The notes beneath the pieces are model-generated. The model made no database searches, was not told where the DNA came from, and worked only from the letters and a program-made list of their open reading frames with translations. Shown in pieces: positions 36,266 through 44,913 of a stretch of 64,000 nucleotides of DNA. The stretch is taken from NCBI RefSeq assembly GCF_907164555.1, contig NZ_CAJQZC010000003.1, positions 372,001 through 436,000 of the forward strand, written 5' to 3'. A program made the translations under genes and the position numbers. Source of the stretch: Paraburkholderia saeva (GTDB taxonomy: Bacteria; Pseudomonadota; Gammaproteobacteria; Burkholderiales; Burkholderiaceae). The stretch's first letter is position 1, and each line of letters begins with the position of its first letter.

Positions 36266-37333
36266 TCAGCCGTCGAGCGCTTCAGTCGGCTTTTTCGCGC
36301 GCAGGCCGATCTGGCCGCTTGCGAAATCGAACAGCACGTCGATGTTCTGCATCGCCATCAGGCCGATCACGATGCGGCTGCGGCCAGGCGCGGCCTTTGC
36401 GATCGTCACCTGCGCGCCGTCGAAGCGATGCACCCACGACCCGATGCCGAGCGCGGTGGTGAAGTTGCCCTGCTTGAGCACCTTGCCTTCGCTGTCGTCG
36501 TCGAGCCAGTTCGGCGTTGTGTCGGTCTCGATACGGATCATGCCCGTGCCGCCCGTCGAAAATACCACTGGTGCGCAGGTGCGCATTTTATCGGCGACCT
36601 GCACGCAACCGGCTGGCCATTTGCGTACGCCGTCGCTGCCGGCACGCATCGGAAACATCGTGAACTCGCTCGTCAATGCCTTCGATGGCGCGAGCAGAAG
36701 ATAGGGCCGCGCGAGGTTTGCGTGGACGATATAACGCAGTCCGATGTTGCCGGGCAACGCGCGTAACGGTTGTGTGCAGCACGTGTCGTCCGGCTGCTCC
36801 GCGCCGACGCCGAACAGGCCCGAAAACGCCCAGCCGAATTCGCCGGTATAGCCGTCCATCGCGACGCAACGTTTCGCGCCTGCCTGGCAGCGGACGTCGT
36901 CGACGGATTGCGCGGTCACGTCGAATGGTTTGGCGCCGACAAAACCCACCGGCAGTTTGACGAGCGGGCCTGATACCTGCGCATCGTTCGCGAACACCAT
37001 CGATGTTCTGGTACCCGCGGTGGGATAGTCCTTGCGCGGCAGCACTGACGAGAGCACGCGCACGCCCTGTGTGCCGGTGTCCAGCATCATGTAGACCGGC
37101 TTGCCGTCGATCTGCACGGGCAGGCCGAGGCGTGACTGACCCTGATCGCTGCGCTCGACGTGGAGCGCGATCAACACGCCATCCTGACCGCCGTTCAGAA
37201 GGCTCGCGGAGGGCGGCGGCGCTGCAGGAGTTTCGATGGACGTCGAGCAACTGCAGAGCGTGACGCTTAAGACACTGGACGACAGCACAACGGCGGTGAG
37301 CCGGCCGCGCAGAAGGGAATTGAGCATGGACAC
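36266..37333 (-). CDS. Pepsin/retropepsin-like lipoprotein
   Basis: This protein has 355 residues. An N-terminal signal with a lipobox-like end (LSVTLCSC) predicts membrane attachment. The first catalytic-type motif of aspartic proteases is clear (YMMLDTGTQGVRVL). A second copy is less clear, around VVFSTGGTGMIRIE, where Asp is replaced by Ser, so activity is doubtful. Two Cys pairs (RCQAGAKRC, DTCC) may form disulfides. A second ATG two codons later is equally possible as start. Function is unknown. Confidence 0.6.
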   Translation of the reverse strand: MSMLNSLLRGRLTAVVLSSSVLSVTLCSCSTSIETPAAPPPSASLLNGGQDGVLIALHVERSDQGQSRLGLPVQIDGKPVYMMLDTGTQGVRVLSSVLPRKDYPTAGTRTSMVFANDAQVSGPLVKLPVGFVGAKPFDVTAQSVDDVRCQAGAKRCVAMDGYTGEFGWAFSGLFGVGAEQPDDTCCTQPLRALPGNIGLRYIVHANLARPYLLLAPSKALTSEFTMFPMRAGSDGVRKWPAGCVQVADKMRTCAPVVFSTGGTGMIRIETDTTPNWLDDDSEGKVLKQGNFTTALGIGSWVHRFDGAQVTIAKAAPGRSRIVIGLMAMQNIDVLFDFASGQIGLRAKKPTEALDG

Positions 37334-37419
37334 CTGTTTCGCAGTGAGCGCGCAATCGCGGGGCGCTCACTGTACGCGGGTCATTCCCCGGACTTGAAAC
37401 AATGTGTCAAGGCCTTGAA

Positions 37420-37761
37420 TCAACTCTGTCGCGGACGTCGCAACACGCTGGAGACAGCTCGACCAAGCGTTGCCTGCGCAAGCGATGTAGTGAGCGCGGC
37501 GATGACGTTATCGAGTGTGCGCGCGGTGATTTCGGCGCGAAACGTGACGCGTTCGTTCGCACGGTCGATGGTCATCACATAGAGACGCAGATCGTCGCCG
37601 AGCGCGCTGTGCAGCGCGCGCCGGCTTTCCGCCGAGGCCGTGCCGGGCACGGTGACATCGATGGTGACGAGCGAGACGACTTCGTGCGTACGACGCGAGG
37701 TGCGCGGGGCACGGGCAGTGCGCGCAATGGGCACAATGGCGGAAACGGTGGACTGAAGCAT
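37420..37761 (-). CDS. Hypothetical protein, 113 aa
   Basis: This predicted soluble protein contains a beta-rich middle (EVVSLVTIDVTVPG, DLRLYVMTID, RVTFRAEITA) followed by a helix (DNVIAALTTSLAQA). The pattern suggests a small ferredoxin-like fold. I chose the ATG at 37761 before the coding-like part. No ribosome site is strong. No family was recognised. Confidence 0.5.
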   Translation of the reverse strand: MLQSTVSAIVPIARTARAPRTSRRTHEVVSLVTIDVTVPGTASAESRRALHSALGDDLRLYVMTIDRANERVTFRAEITARTLDNVIAALTTSLAQATLGRAVSSVLRRPRQS

Positions 37762-37943
37762 CGAGGGTCGCCGGCAGCGGCGTGCCGGTACGCGTTGTTG
37801 ATACGTGTCCACTGTAGCAATGCGGGTCTAAAGCCCGCGATAAAGCGCGTGAAGCCGGCATTAATTTTGTGTTAACAACGCAACCGCAACCCTGATCTGC
37901 CGGCGCGCGAGCCGCACGCCGCACGTCGGGCATGGCCGATGCG

Positions 37944-38381
37944 TTACGCTTGCGGACTTTCGCGCGTGGCAGCGGCCGGTGCCGCGCCTGCCTTTGCGGC
38001 AGTCTGCTGCTGCGCGGCCTTTGCCTGCATCACGGCCTGTTCGACCAGCTGGACGAAATCCAGATCGACGCTCGACAACGCTTCGCGCTCGCCTTCGTGT
38101 GTTTCGACGATCAGTCGATGCGTAATGTCCTGCGTAAGCCACGAGAGCGCGCCGACGACGATCATCATCACGCCGCAGACCAGCCCCGCCGGCGAAGACA
38201 GCACGCCGCCGACGATCGCACCCGCCAGACCCACGAGCGAAATCGCAAGCGGCACGATCCGGTTTTTCTGCACGGTGACGACACGCGCACGCTGGATCTC
38301 GCGCAATGCGAAAACCTGGCCGGCGGCGGAAAGGGAGTTGCGCGTGACCGACACGCCGCGCTCATTGAAAGGAATGTCCAT
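37944..38381 (-). CDS. DUF6232-like small membrane protein
   Basis: This protein has 145 residues. It starts with MDIPFNERGVSVTRNSL, typical of this small family, has two hydrophobic helices at about 44-62 and 66-85, and ends in an Ala/Gln-rich tail (AKAAQQQTAAKAGAAPA). An in-frame ATG 48 bases earlier is possible but would add an unlikely lead. Function unknown. It follows the ThDP enzyme gene on the same strand after about 106 bases. Confidence 0.65.
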   Translation of the reverse strand: MDIPFNERGVSVTRNSLSAAGQVFALREIQRARVVTVQKNRIVPLAISLVGLAGAIVGGVLSSPAGLVCGVMMIVVGALSWLTQDITHRLIVETHEGEREALSSVDLDFVQLVEQAVMQAKAAQQQTAAKAGAAPAAATRESPQA

Positions 38382-38487
38382 CGATTCGAAGTGGTACGGG
38401 GAAAGGTCGCAGAGTACCAGAAGCTTCAATTACCTGAAGTCTTGGGATTTTTCGACTCCGCTGATCGTTGCTCCCCAGCTCCGACGC

Positions 38488-40329
38488 TCACCTTCCCCGA
38501 TGTCCTGGCAACACCGCGCCGAGCACCTGCCTCGCGGTTTCGACAATGACATTGCCCTCGTCCGGATCGCCTTTCGCCAACGTCGAAGCAAACGCCTTTG
38601 CCTGCGCGAGCGTGATATGCGGCGGCAGCGGGGCGATTTCCGGATCGGCCTTCACCTCGATCACGACCGGGCGATTCGATGCGAGTGCATCGTCCCAGGC
38701 TGCACCCATCTGTTCTGCGTCGTCGACGTAAATGCCCTTGAGGCCAATCATTTCCGCAAACCGGTAATACGGCACCGACGGAATGTCCTGTGATGCCTCG
38801 AACTTCGGATCGCCTTCCATTGCGCGCTGCTCCCACGTGACCTGGTTGAGATCCTGGTTGTTGAGCACCATGCAGATCCAGCGAGGATCCGCCCACCCTC
38901 GCCAGTACTTCGAGACCGTAATGAGTTCGGCCATGTTGTTCATCTGCATCGCCCCGTCGCCGACGAGTGCGATGACGGGGCGCTCCGGCCACGCGAACTT
39001 CGCGGCGATTGCATACGGCACGGCGGCGCCCATCGACGCGAGCCCGCCCGATAACGAGCACATCATGCCGCGTTGTACCTGGAGATCGCGTGCATACCAG
39101 TTCGCGACCGAGCCCGAGTCGCTCGTCACGAGGGCGTTTGACGGAATGCGCTTCGACAGTTCCCACACGGTGCGCTGCGGGTTGACGGCGTCATTGCCGG
39201 GTACGTGGGCGCGCTGGTCGAGCGTCTCCCACCAGTCCGCGGTCCAGCGTTCGATCCTTCTGCGCCACGAACGATGCGGCTTTTCCTCGAGGAGCGGCAA
39301 CAGGGCGCGCAAGGTTTCCGCACTATCGCCGACGAGATTGACCTCCATCGGGTAGCGCAGGCTCAGCATGTCGGCCTTGATATCGATCTGCACGCCGCGC
39401 GCCGCGCCTTCCTTGGGCAGAAACTCGGCATAGGGAAAGCCGGAACCGATCATCAGCAACGTATCGCATTCGTTCATCAGGTCATAACTCGGCTTCGTGC
39501 CGAGCAACCCGATCGATCCCGTGACCCAGGGCAGGTCGTCAGGCAGGACAGCCTTTCCGAGAAGCGCCTTGGCGACGCCGGCGCCGAGCTTCTCAGCCAC
39601 GGCGATCACTTCATCGGTGGCGTTGAGCGCACCCGCGCCGACGAGAATGGCGACTTTCCTGCCGGCGTTGAGGAGGTCGGCGGCTTGCTGAAGGTCGGCC
39701 GGCCAGGGCACGAGACGCGGCGCGCGATAACCCACGCCGGAATGCAGCGTGCCGTGCTTGCGGGCAGGCGCTTCGTAAGGCAGATCCTGCAGATCGTTCG
39801 GCAGCACGATGGCGGTGACCTTTCGTTCAGCAAGCGCGGTGCGCACAGCCCGGTCCACGAGATGGCGCACCTGCGCGGGCACGCTCGCCTGTTCGATAAA
39901 GGCGCCTGCCACGTCCTTGAACATCGACACCAGATCCAGTTCCTGCTGGTAGTGGCCGCCGAGCGCCGCGCGCGCCTGCTGCCCCACGATGGCGAGCACC
40001 GGCATGTGATCCAGCCGGCCGTCATAAAGGCCCGTAATCAGATGCGAGGCACCAGGGCCAGAGGTCGCAATGCACACGCCGAGTTCGCCAGTAAATTTCG
40101 CATGGGCTGACGCCATGAAAGCAGCCATCTCTTCATGCCGCACCTGAACGAATTCGATGGGGTTCACGGGGCTGTCGCCTTCGTTTTTGTTGTGCTTTTT
40201 CGCTTCGGTCTGCGCGCGATTGATTGCGCCGAAAACGCCGTTGATGCCGTCGCCGGGATAGCCGTAGATGCGGCGCACGCCCCAGGCCTGGAGCCGTTGA
40301 ATGATGAAGTCACCGACGGTTTCGGACAT
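38488..40329 (-). CDS. ThDP-dependent enzyme, pyruvate oxidase/dehydrogenase (quinone) type
   Basis: This protein has 613 residues and the three-domain ThDP fold: PYR at about 4-175 with the catalytic Glu in QVRHEEMAAF, a central domain at about 200-345, and PP at about 380-560. The ThDP-magnesium motif GDGAMQMNN continues to NNQDLNQ. The family includes PoxB, acetolactate synthase and sulfoacetaldehyde acetyltransferase; the N-terminus IIQRLQAWGVRRIYGYPGD favours PoxB-like enzymes that oxidise or cleave pyruvate. AAGGAG precedes the ATG at 40329. It is divergent from a molybdoenzyme gene across 176 bases. Confidence 0.85.
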   Translation of the reverse strand: MSETVGDFIIQRLQAWGVRRIYGYPGDGINGVFGAINRAQTEAKKHNKNEGDSPVNPIEFVQVRHEEMAAFMASAHAKFTGELGVCIATSGPGASHLITGLYDGRLDHMPVLAIVGQQARAALGGHYQQELDLVSMFKDVAGAFIEQASVPAQVRHLVDRAVRTALAERKVTAIVLPNDLQDLPYEAPARKHGTLHSGVGYRAPRLVPWPADLQQAADLLNAGRKVAILVGAGALNATDEVIAVAEKLGAGVAKALLGKAVLPDDLPWVTGSIGLLGTKPSYDLMNECDTLLMIGSGFPYAEFLPKEGAARGVQIDIKADMLSLRYPMEVNLVGDSAETLRALLPLLEEKPHRSWRRRIERWTADWWETLDQRAHVPGNDAVNPQRTVWELSKRIPSNALVTSDSGSVANWYARDLQVQRGMMCSLSGGLASMGAAVPYAIAAKFAWPERPVIALVGDGAMQMNNMAELITVSKYWRGWADPRWICMVLNNQDLNQVTWEQRAMEGDPKFEASQDIPSVPYYRFAEMIGLKGIYVDDAEQMGAAWDDALASNRPVVIEVKADPEIAPLPPHITLAQAKAFASTLAKGDPDEGNVIVETARQVLGAVLPGHRGR

Positions 40330-40505
40330 TGCAGGCTCCTTGTGCAAGGTTCGCAAATGAGTTGTCGGGTTGCCAGCAATCGTCGTTCCGCAACGGCGCA
40401 AGCGTAGCGTAAGGTCGATCGTGGGAGCGATGTCCGGGGCTTGCGCGAATGGGAACGGCGCTTGCTGCCCGTTCGACATTCCCTCAGCCTCACCGGAGCG
40501 TCCCC
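40330..40505. promoter_or_regulatory. Divergent promoter, ThDP enzyme / molybdoenzyme
   Basis: This 176-base shared upstream region separates two divergent genes for redox enzymes. Joint regulation is plausible, but I recognised no operator. Confidence 0.4.
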
Positions 40506-42809
40506 ATGAAAAAGGAACGAAAGAGCGAAGCGTATCCATACTCTTCGGGCGGATGGGGATCGCTGAGGGCGGTGGCGCACATCGTCGCGCAGGAAAAGGT
40601 CGCGCTGAAGGACAGCAGAATACTGCTGCGTCAGAACAAGCCCGATGGCTTCATGTGCGTGAGCTGCTCGTGGGCGAAACCGGCCGATCCTCACACCTTC
40701 GAATTTTGTGAGAGCGGTGCGAAAGCGACGGCATGGGACACGACGTCGAAGCGGGTCACCCACGACTTCTTTCGGGCTCACACAGTGAGCGAGCTTTTGA
40801 CGTGGCACGATCACGATCTGGAGGAAGCCGGTCGCCTCACAGGGCCGTTGCGCTACGACGCGGAAACGGACCGCTATGTACCGGTCAGCTGGCAGGAAGC
40901 GTTCGACGAAATCGGCAGAGCGTTGCAGGCCACCGATCCCGACAAGGTGGTGTTCTACACATCCGGCCGCGCTTCGCTTGAGACGTCTTACATGCTGCAA
41001 CTGTTCGCCCGCATGTACGGCACGAACAATCTGGCGGACAGTTCGAACATGTGCCATGAAAGCACCAGCGTCGGTTTGACCGAGGCGATCGGTGTGGGCG
41101 TGAGCACGATCACGCTGGACGACTTCGAAAAGACGGATCTGATGTTTTTCTTCGGGCAGAACGTGGGCACGAACAGTCCGCGCATGCTGCATCCCTTGCA
41201 GGACGCCCGTGAACGCGGTGTGGAGATCATTACGTTCAATCCATTGCGTGAGCCGGGACTGATTTCCTTCTCCAATCCGCAGTCGCCGGTGCAGATGCTC
41301 ACGCCTGACCATACCCAGATCAGCACGCAATACCACCAGCTCAAAACGGGGGGCGACACAGCCGCGCTCGTTGGGCTGTGCAAGGCAGTGATCGCCGCGG
41401 ACGACGCGACGCTCGCCAACGGCTTGCCGCGCGTGCTCGACGACGACTTTATCCGCGAGCATACGCACGGCTTCGAAGATTTTGCGCTTTATGTGCGGAA
41501 TACCCACTGGGCAGATATTGAGCGCGTCAGCGGACTCTCACAGATCGACATCGAGCGTGCCGCGCACGCGTACATACAGGCCAATGCCGTGATCGTCCAC
41601 TACGGCATGGGCCTGACTCAACACCGGATGGGCGTCCAGAATGTGCGCATGGTGTGCAACTTCCTGATGTTGCGCGGCAATATCGGCAAGCCCGGTGCGG
41701 GACCGTCGCCCGTGCGCGGACATTCGAACGTCCAGGGCCAACGTACGGTGGGTATCACCGAGAAGCCGGAACTCGCGCCGCTCGACAGGCTCGCCGAGCA
41801 GTTCTCATTTGAACCGCCGCGCACGAAAGGCATGAACACGGTCGAGGCGTTCGAGGCGATGGTGAAAGACGAAGTCAGCGCGGTATTCAATCTGGGCGGC
41901 AACCTGGTGCGGTCAGTCCCGGACCGGACGCAGACCGAACCGGCGTGGAGCCGCCTGCGCCTGACGGTGAATGTCGCGACCAAACTGAATCGGAGCCATC
42001 TTGTCCCCGGCGCGGTCTCCTTCATCCTGCCGTGCCTGAGCCGCATCGAAATCGACCGCCAGGCAAGCGGTGAACAGGCGGTTTCAATGGAAGACAGCAC
42101 CGGCTGCATGCATGGTTCCCGCGGCGTGACAGAACCCGCCAGTCCCGATCTGCGCTCCGAGCCTTTTATCGTCGCGGGCATCGCGAAAGCCACACTCCGC
42201 GACCGTTCAACGGTGGACTGGGACGCATGGCGCGACGATTACAGCCGCGTGCGCGCCGAGATCGCGAAAACTTACCCGGACATTTTTCACGACTTCGAGT
42301 CGCGGATGTGGACGCCCGGTGGCTTCCACAGGCCGCTGCCCGCGCGCGAGCGCAAATGGAAGACGCCAGGCGGCAAGGCGGAATTCGCTGCACCCGCGAC
42401 GCTCGAGGAAGACCCGGACATGAGCGTGCGTGAGCCCGGCGCGCTGCGGCTCATGACGTTGCGTAGCGATAGCCAGTTCAACACGACGATCTACGGCCTG
42501 GATGACCGCTTTCGCGGGATTAAGGGAACGCGCATGGTGATCCTGATGAACCGCGAGGACATGGCGGCGCGGTCACTTAAGGAAGGCGAGCATGTAACGC
42601 TGGAGACGATCGCCCACGACGGTATCGAGCGCAGGGTCGCAGGACTTCGCCTCGTCCCGTATGACATCCCCAAAGGTTGCCTTGCCGGGTACTACCCCGA
42701 ATGTAATCCGCTGCTGCCGCTCTGGCATTACGCGAAGGAAAGCAAGGTGCCGGGCGCGAAATCAATACCCGTGCGCATTGTTGCCCAGCACCTCCAGAGC
42801 GTTGACTGA
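40506..42809 (+). CDS. FdhF/YdeP family molybdopterin oxidoreductase
   Basis: This 767-residue protein resembles formate dehydrogenase alpha subunits of the YdeP type, linked in enterobacteria to acid resistance. Cys51, Cys54 and Cys68 (CVSCSW, FEFCESG) form a three-Cys version of the iron-sulfur site. Cys183 in SSNMCHEST is the probable Mo ligand. The molybdopterin domains follow (FFFGQNVGTNSPR, NPLREPGL) and the C-terminal dinucleotide-binding domain ends with GYYPECNPLLPL. No other formate dehydrogenase subunit is nearby, as usual for YdeP. Electron acceptor and substrate are not established. Confidence 0.88.
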   Translation: MKKERKSEAYPYSSGGWGSLRAVAHIVAQEKVALKDSRILLRQNKPDGFMCVSCSWAKPADPHTFEFCESGAKATAWDTTSKRVTHDFFRAHTVSELLTWHDHDLEEAGRLTGPLRYDAETDRYVPVSWQEAFDEIGRALQATDPDKVVFYTSGRASLETSYMLQLFARMYGTNNLADSSNMCHESTSVGLTEAIGVGVSTITLDDFEKTDLMFFFGQNVGTNSPRMLHPLQDARERGVEIITFNPLREPGLISFSNPQSPVQMLTPDHTQISTQYHQLKTGGDTAALVGLCKAVIAADDATLANGLPRVLDDDFIREHTHGFEDFALYVRNTHWADIERVSGLSQIDIERAAHAYIQANAVIVHYGMGLTQHRMGVQNVRMVCNFLMLRGNIGKPGAGPSPVRGHSNVQGQRTVGITEKPELAPLDRLAEQFSFEPPRTKGMNTVEAFEAMVKDEVSAVFNLGGNLVRSVPDRTQTEPAWSRLRLTVNVATKLNRSHLVPGAVSFILPCLSRIEIDRQASGEQAVSMEDSTGCMHGSRGVTEPASPDLRSEPFIVAGIAKATLRDRSTVDWDAWRDDYSRVRAEIAKTYPDIFHDFESRMWTPGGFHRPLPARERKWKTPGGKAEFAAPATLEEDPDMSVREPGALRLMTLRSDSQFNTTIYGLDDRFRGIKGTRMVILMNREDMAARSLKEGEHVTLETIAHDGIERRVAGLRLVPYDIPKGCLAGYYPECNPLLPLWHYAKESKVPGAKSIPVRIVAQHLQSVD

Positions 42810-42959
42810 GCGTCGTCTCAACTGGAAGCGGGCATGGTGGCGGGCATTCCCGAAGTTCGACTCCGCGCGCAGGCGTGTGTCGTGGCTGACAACACGACTG
42901 CGGTACCCAAGCCCGTACGCGACCCTCCGAAGACACCCATGACGACTGGGATAATCGCA

Positions 42960-43301
42960 ATGAACAAGGCTCACAAGTTATTACCGCCCGCCGGACTGGC
43001 ACGTCACAAGCGCAAATTTGCTGTCGAACTGGCTCGGGGAGGTTCGCATATCGCGAGCACGTTGACCGTGAAGAGCCAGCATGCGGCGATCGCCGAGGTC
43101 ATCAGCGATTTTCTGGCCTTGCATGGAGCCGACGAACTCGATGGATTTCTGGAACTGCTCGCAGCCGGCCTCGACGCCCGTGAAAAATCTTCGGCCGCGA
43201 TAGCGGTCAGGTCCTTCGACCGGGAGTCAGTCGCTGCGGACGCCCCCGGATCCAGCAGTCCGGGGAGTCCGGGGCGAGGCAACGGGTCCGCCGGGTTCTG
43301 A
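42960..43301 (+). CDS. Hypothetical protein, 113 aa
   Basis: The first 75 residues look like real coding sequence with G/C-biased third positions and a helical pattern (HAAIAEVISDFLALHGADEL, DGFLELLAAGLDA). The last 40 are Ser/Gly/Pro-rich and less convincing. The ATG at 42960 (or one at 42939) lacks a strong ribosome site. A reverse-strand coding-like frame overlaps its end. I do not recognise the family. Confidence 0.4.
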   Translation: MNKAHKLLPPAGLARHKRKFAVELARGGSHIASTLTVKSQHAAIAEVISDFLALHGADELDGFLELLAAGLDAREKSSAAIAVRSFDRESVAADAPGSSSPGSPGRGNGSAGF

Positions 43302-43603
43302 TTGCATCGCGCGAATGGATTGTCGGATGGGTACTGGAAGGGTGCCGGTGTGCTATTGGCTGGCGTGCGATTGCAAAGGTTTCCGGCGGAGGTGTAGATA
43401 TTCCCCTGCGGCAAGTCGTTTGCGACGATCCACCCCAACGTCACGTATGGGTAGCAGATCGCCAGCGAACCGTTGAAGTTGATGCGGCCCAACGTTTCTG
43501 GGTTCCCGACGCAGGTGACTTCGAGGAACGCCGTTTGCTGGTGCTCTACTACTGTCCTGCTTCCGGTTGCCAGTGGAGTCGCGCTGCGCGATCCGCAGGC
43601 CAT
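43004..43603 (-). pseudogene. Possible remnant of a secreted Cys-containing protein
   Basis: On the reverse strand, about 43300-43560 has strongly biased third positions and a protein-like reading (FLEVTCVGNPETLGRINFNG, TLGWIVANDLPQGNIYTSAG) with several Cys. There is no credible start, and the frame passes into low-complexity sequence at its end. It may be a fragment of a larger secreted or surface protein. I cannot name the family. Confidence 0.35.
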
Positions 43604-43617
43604 TACCGGAGAGTGCC

Positions 43618-43809
43618 ATGCCTCATTCGTCCCGTCCCGAACCGCCTTTCCCGAACCAGCAGCAATCGAAGACACCCGGCGAGACGCGCGCAATGAATCC
43701 CGTCCCGGATCACGGGGAGGAGAGCCACCATCCGAATCCCTCGCTGCTCGCATATGCGTCCACGAACGGCGCGACGATCGCCATGACGGGTGGCTCGCCG
43801 ATCATCTGA
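43618..43809 (+). pseudogene. Shrunken SDR (YghA-like) gene, 63 codons
   Basis: The frame keeps its ribosome site (GGAGAG) and start. Residues 8-35 (EPPFPNQQQ, PVPDHGEES) match the N-terminus of YghA-type short-chain dehydrogenases of about 285 residues. The sequence then jumps to the active-site helix region (NPSLLAYASTNGA, where Tyr remains but the catalytic Lys is Asn) and then to a typical C-terminus (MTGGSPII). The cofactor loop and most of the fold are missing. At least two in-frame deletions explain this. It ends 22 bases before the oxidase cluster. Confidence 0.6.
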
Positions 43810-43831
43810 GCGCCCTGGGGCTGCTCGCGCC

Positions 43832-44887
43832 ATGGCAAGGACGGCTTCCATCTGGCTCGTCGGCCTCGCCACGGTCTGCGAGCGCGCATCGTCAGCGCAG
43901 ATGAATCCGGGGGATGCGTCTGCCGCGGTCGAGGCCGCGGCGCCGCTCAACTATTTTGTGCACGCAGCAGGTCCGGCGGCCATTCCCACGCTAAGGCTGG
44001 GCTGGGCGCTTGCGGGCATGTCGGTGCTGGTATGCGTCATCGTCGCCGGGCTGCTGGCCACAGCGATTTTCCGCAGGCGGCCGCCCGTCGCGCCGGACGC
44101 CATCCCCCCCGATAGCGGCGGCATGCGAGCGGTGACGACCGGTACGGTTATTTCCGCCGTCGTGCTGCTCGTGGCGCTGATCTACGTGATGTTCACGCTC
44201 GAAACCGTCGCATCGCCTGCCCGCCATCCGGCATTGACCATTTCGGTGTCGGCACGCGACTGGTGGTGGAAGGTCGACTATCAGGACGCATCCGACTCGC
44301 AGCGCAATTTCACGACCGCAAACGAGATTCATATCCCGGTTGGCGAGCCCGTGCGAATCGAGTTGCATAGTGCCGATGTGATTCATGCGTTCTGGGTTCC
44401 TCAACTCGCCGGCAAGACGCAGACGATTCCGGGCCAGACCAACGAGCAGTGGATTCAGGCGGACCGCGCCGGTATCTATCGCGGGCAGTGCACGCAGTTT
44501 TGCGGCGCGCAGCATGCGCACATGGCGTTTGAAGTCGTGGCGCAGGACCGTGCCACGTTCGAGGCGTGGCGAAGCGCGCAGGGACAGACGGCCCCCGCGC
44601 TTTCCGGCGACCCGCTGCAGCACCAGGGCCAGCAGCTTTTTATCGATCGCTGCGCGGGTTGCCATACGATACGCGGCACGGACGCCAGGGGGGTGCAGGC
44701 CCCGGATCTGACGCATCTGATCTCGCGTCGCGAACTCGCGGCGGGCGCACTCACCAATACACCGGATCATCTGCGCGACTGGATCGAGCACGCTCAGACG
44801 ATCAAGCCCGATTCGCTGATGCCGGACATTGCGTTGAACGCGTCAGAAGCGGCGGCGCTGTCCGCTTACCTGGCGACGCTTCGTTAA
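43832..44887 (+). CDS. coxM: Cytochrome c oxidase subunit II with fused cytochrome c (caa3 type)
   Basis: This 351-residue subunit accepts electrons for the terminal oxidase. Two membrane helices lie at about 56-80 and 102-124. The CuA domain has His185, Cys220, Cys224, His228 and Met231. The residue between the two Cys that is usually Glu (CSEIC) is Gln222 here (CTQFC), as in ba3 oxidases. A cytochrome c domain with CAGCH at 274-278 is fused at the C-terminus, so the enzyme is caa3-like. The order of genes resembles the alternative CoxMNOP oxidase of bradyrhizobia. The ATG at 43832 is the probable start. Confidence 0.88.
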   Translation: MARTASIWLVGLATVCERASSAQMNPGDASAAVEAAAPLNYFVHAAGPAAIPTLRLGWALAGMSVLVCVIVAGLLATAIFRRRPPVAPDAIPPDSGGMRAVTTGTVISAVVLLVALIYVMFTLETVASPARHPALTISVSARDWWWKVDYQDASDSQRNFTTANEIHIPVGEPVRIELHSADVIHAFWVPQLAGKTQTIPGQTNEQWIQADRAGIYRGQCTQFCGAQHAHMAFEVVAQDRATFEAWRSAQGQTAPALSGDPLQHQGQQLFIDRCAGCHTIRGTDARGVQAPDLTHLISRRELAAGALTNTPDHLRDWIEHAQTIKPDSLMPDIALNASEAAALSAYLATLR

Positions 44888-44913
44888 GGCCTGGCCCGAG
44901 AGAGGAACCCGCG

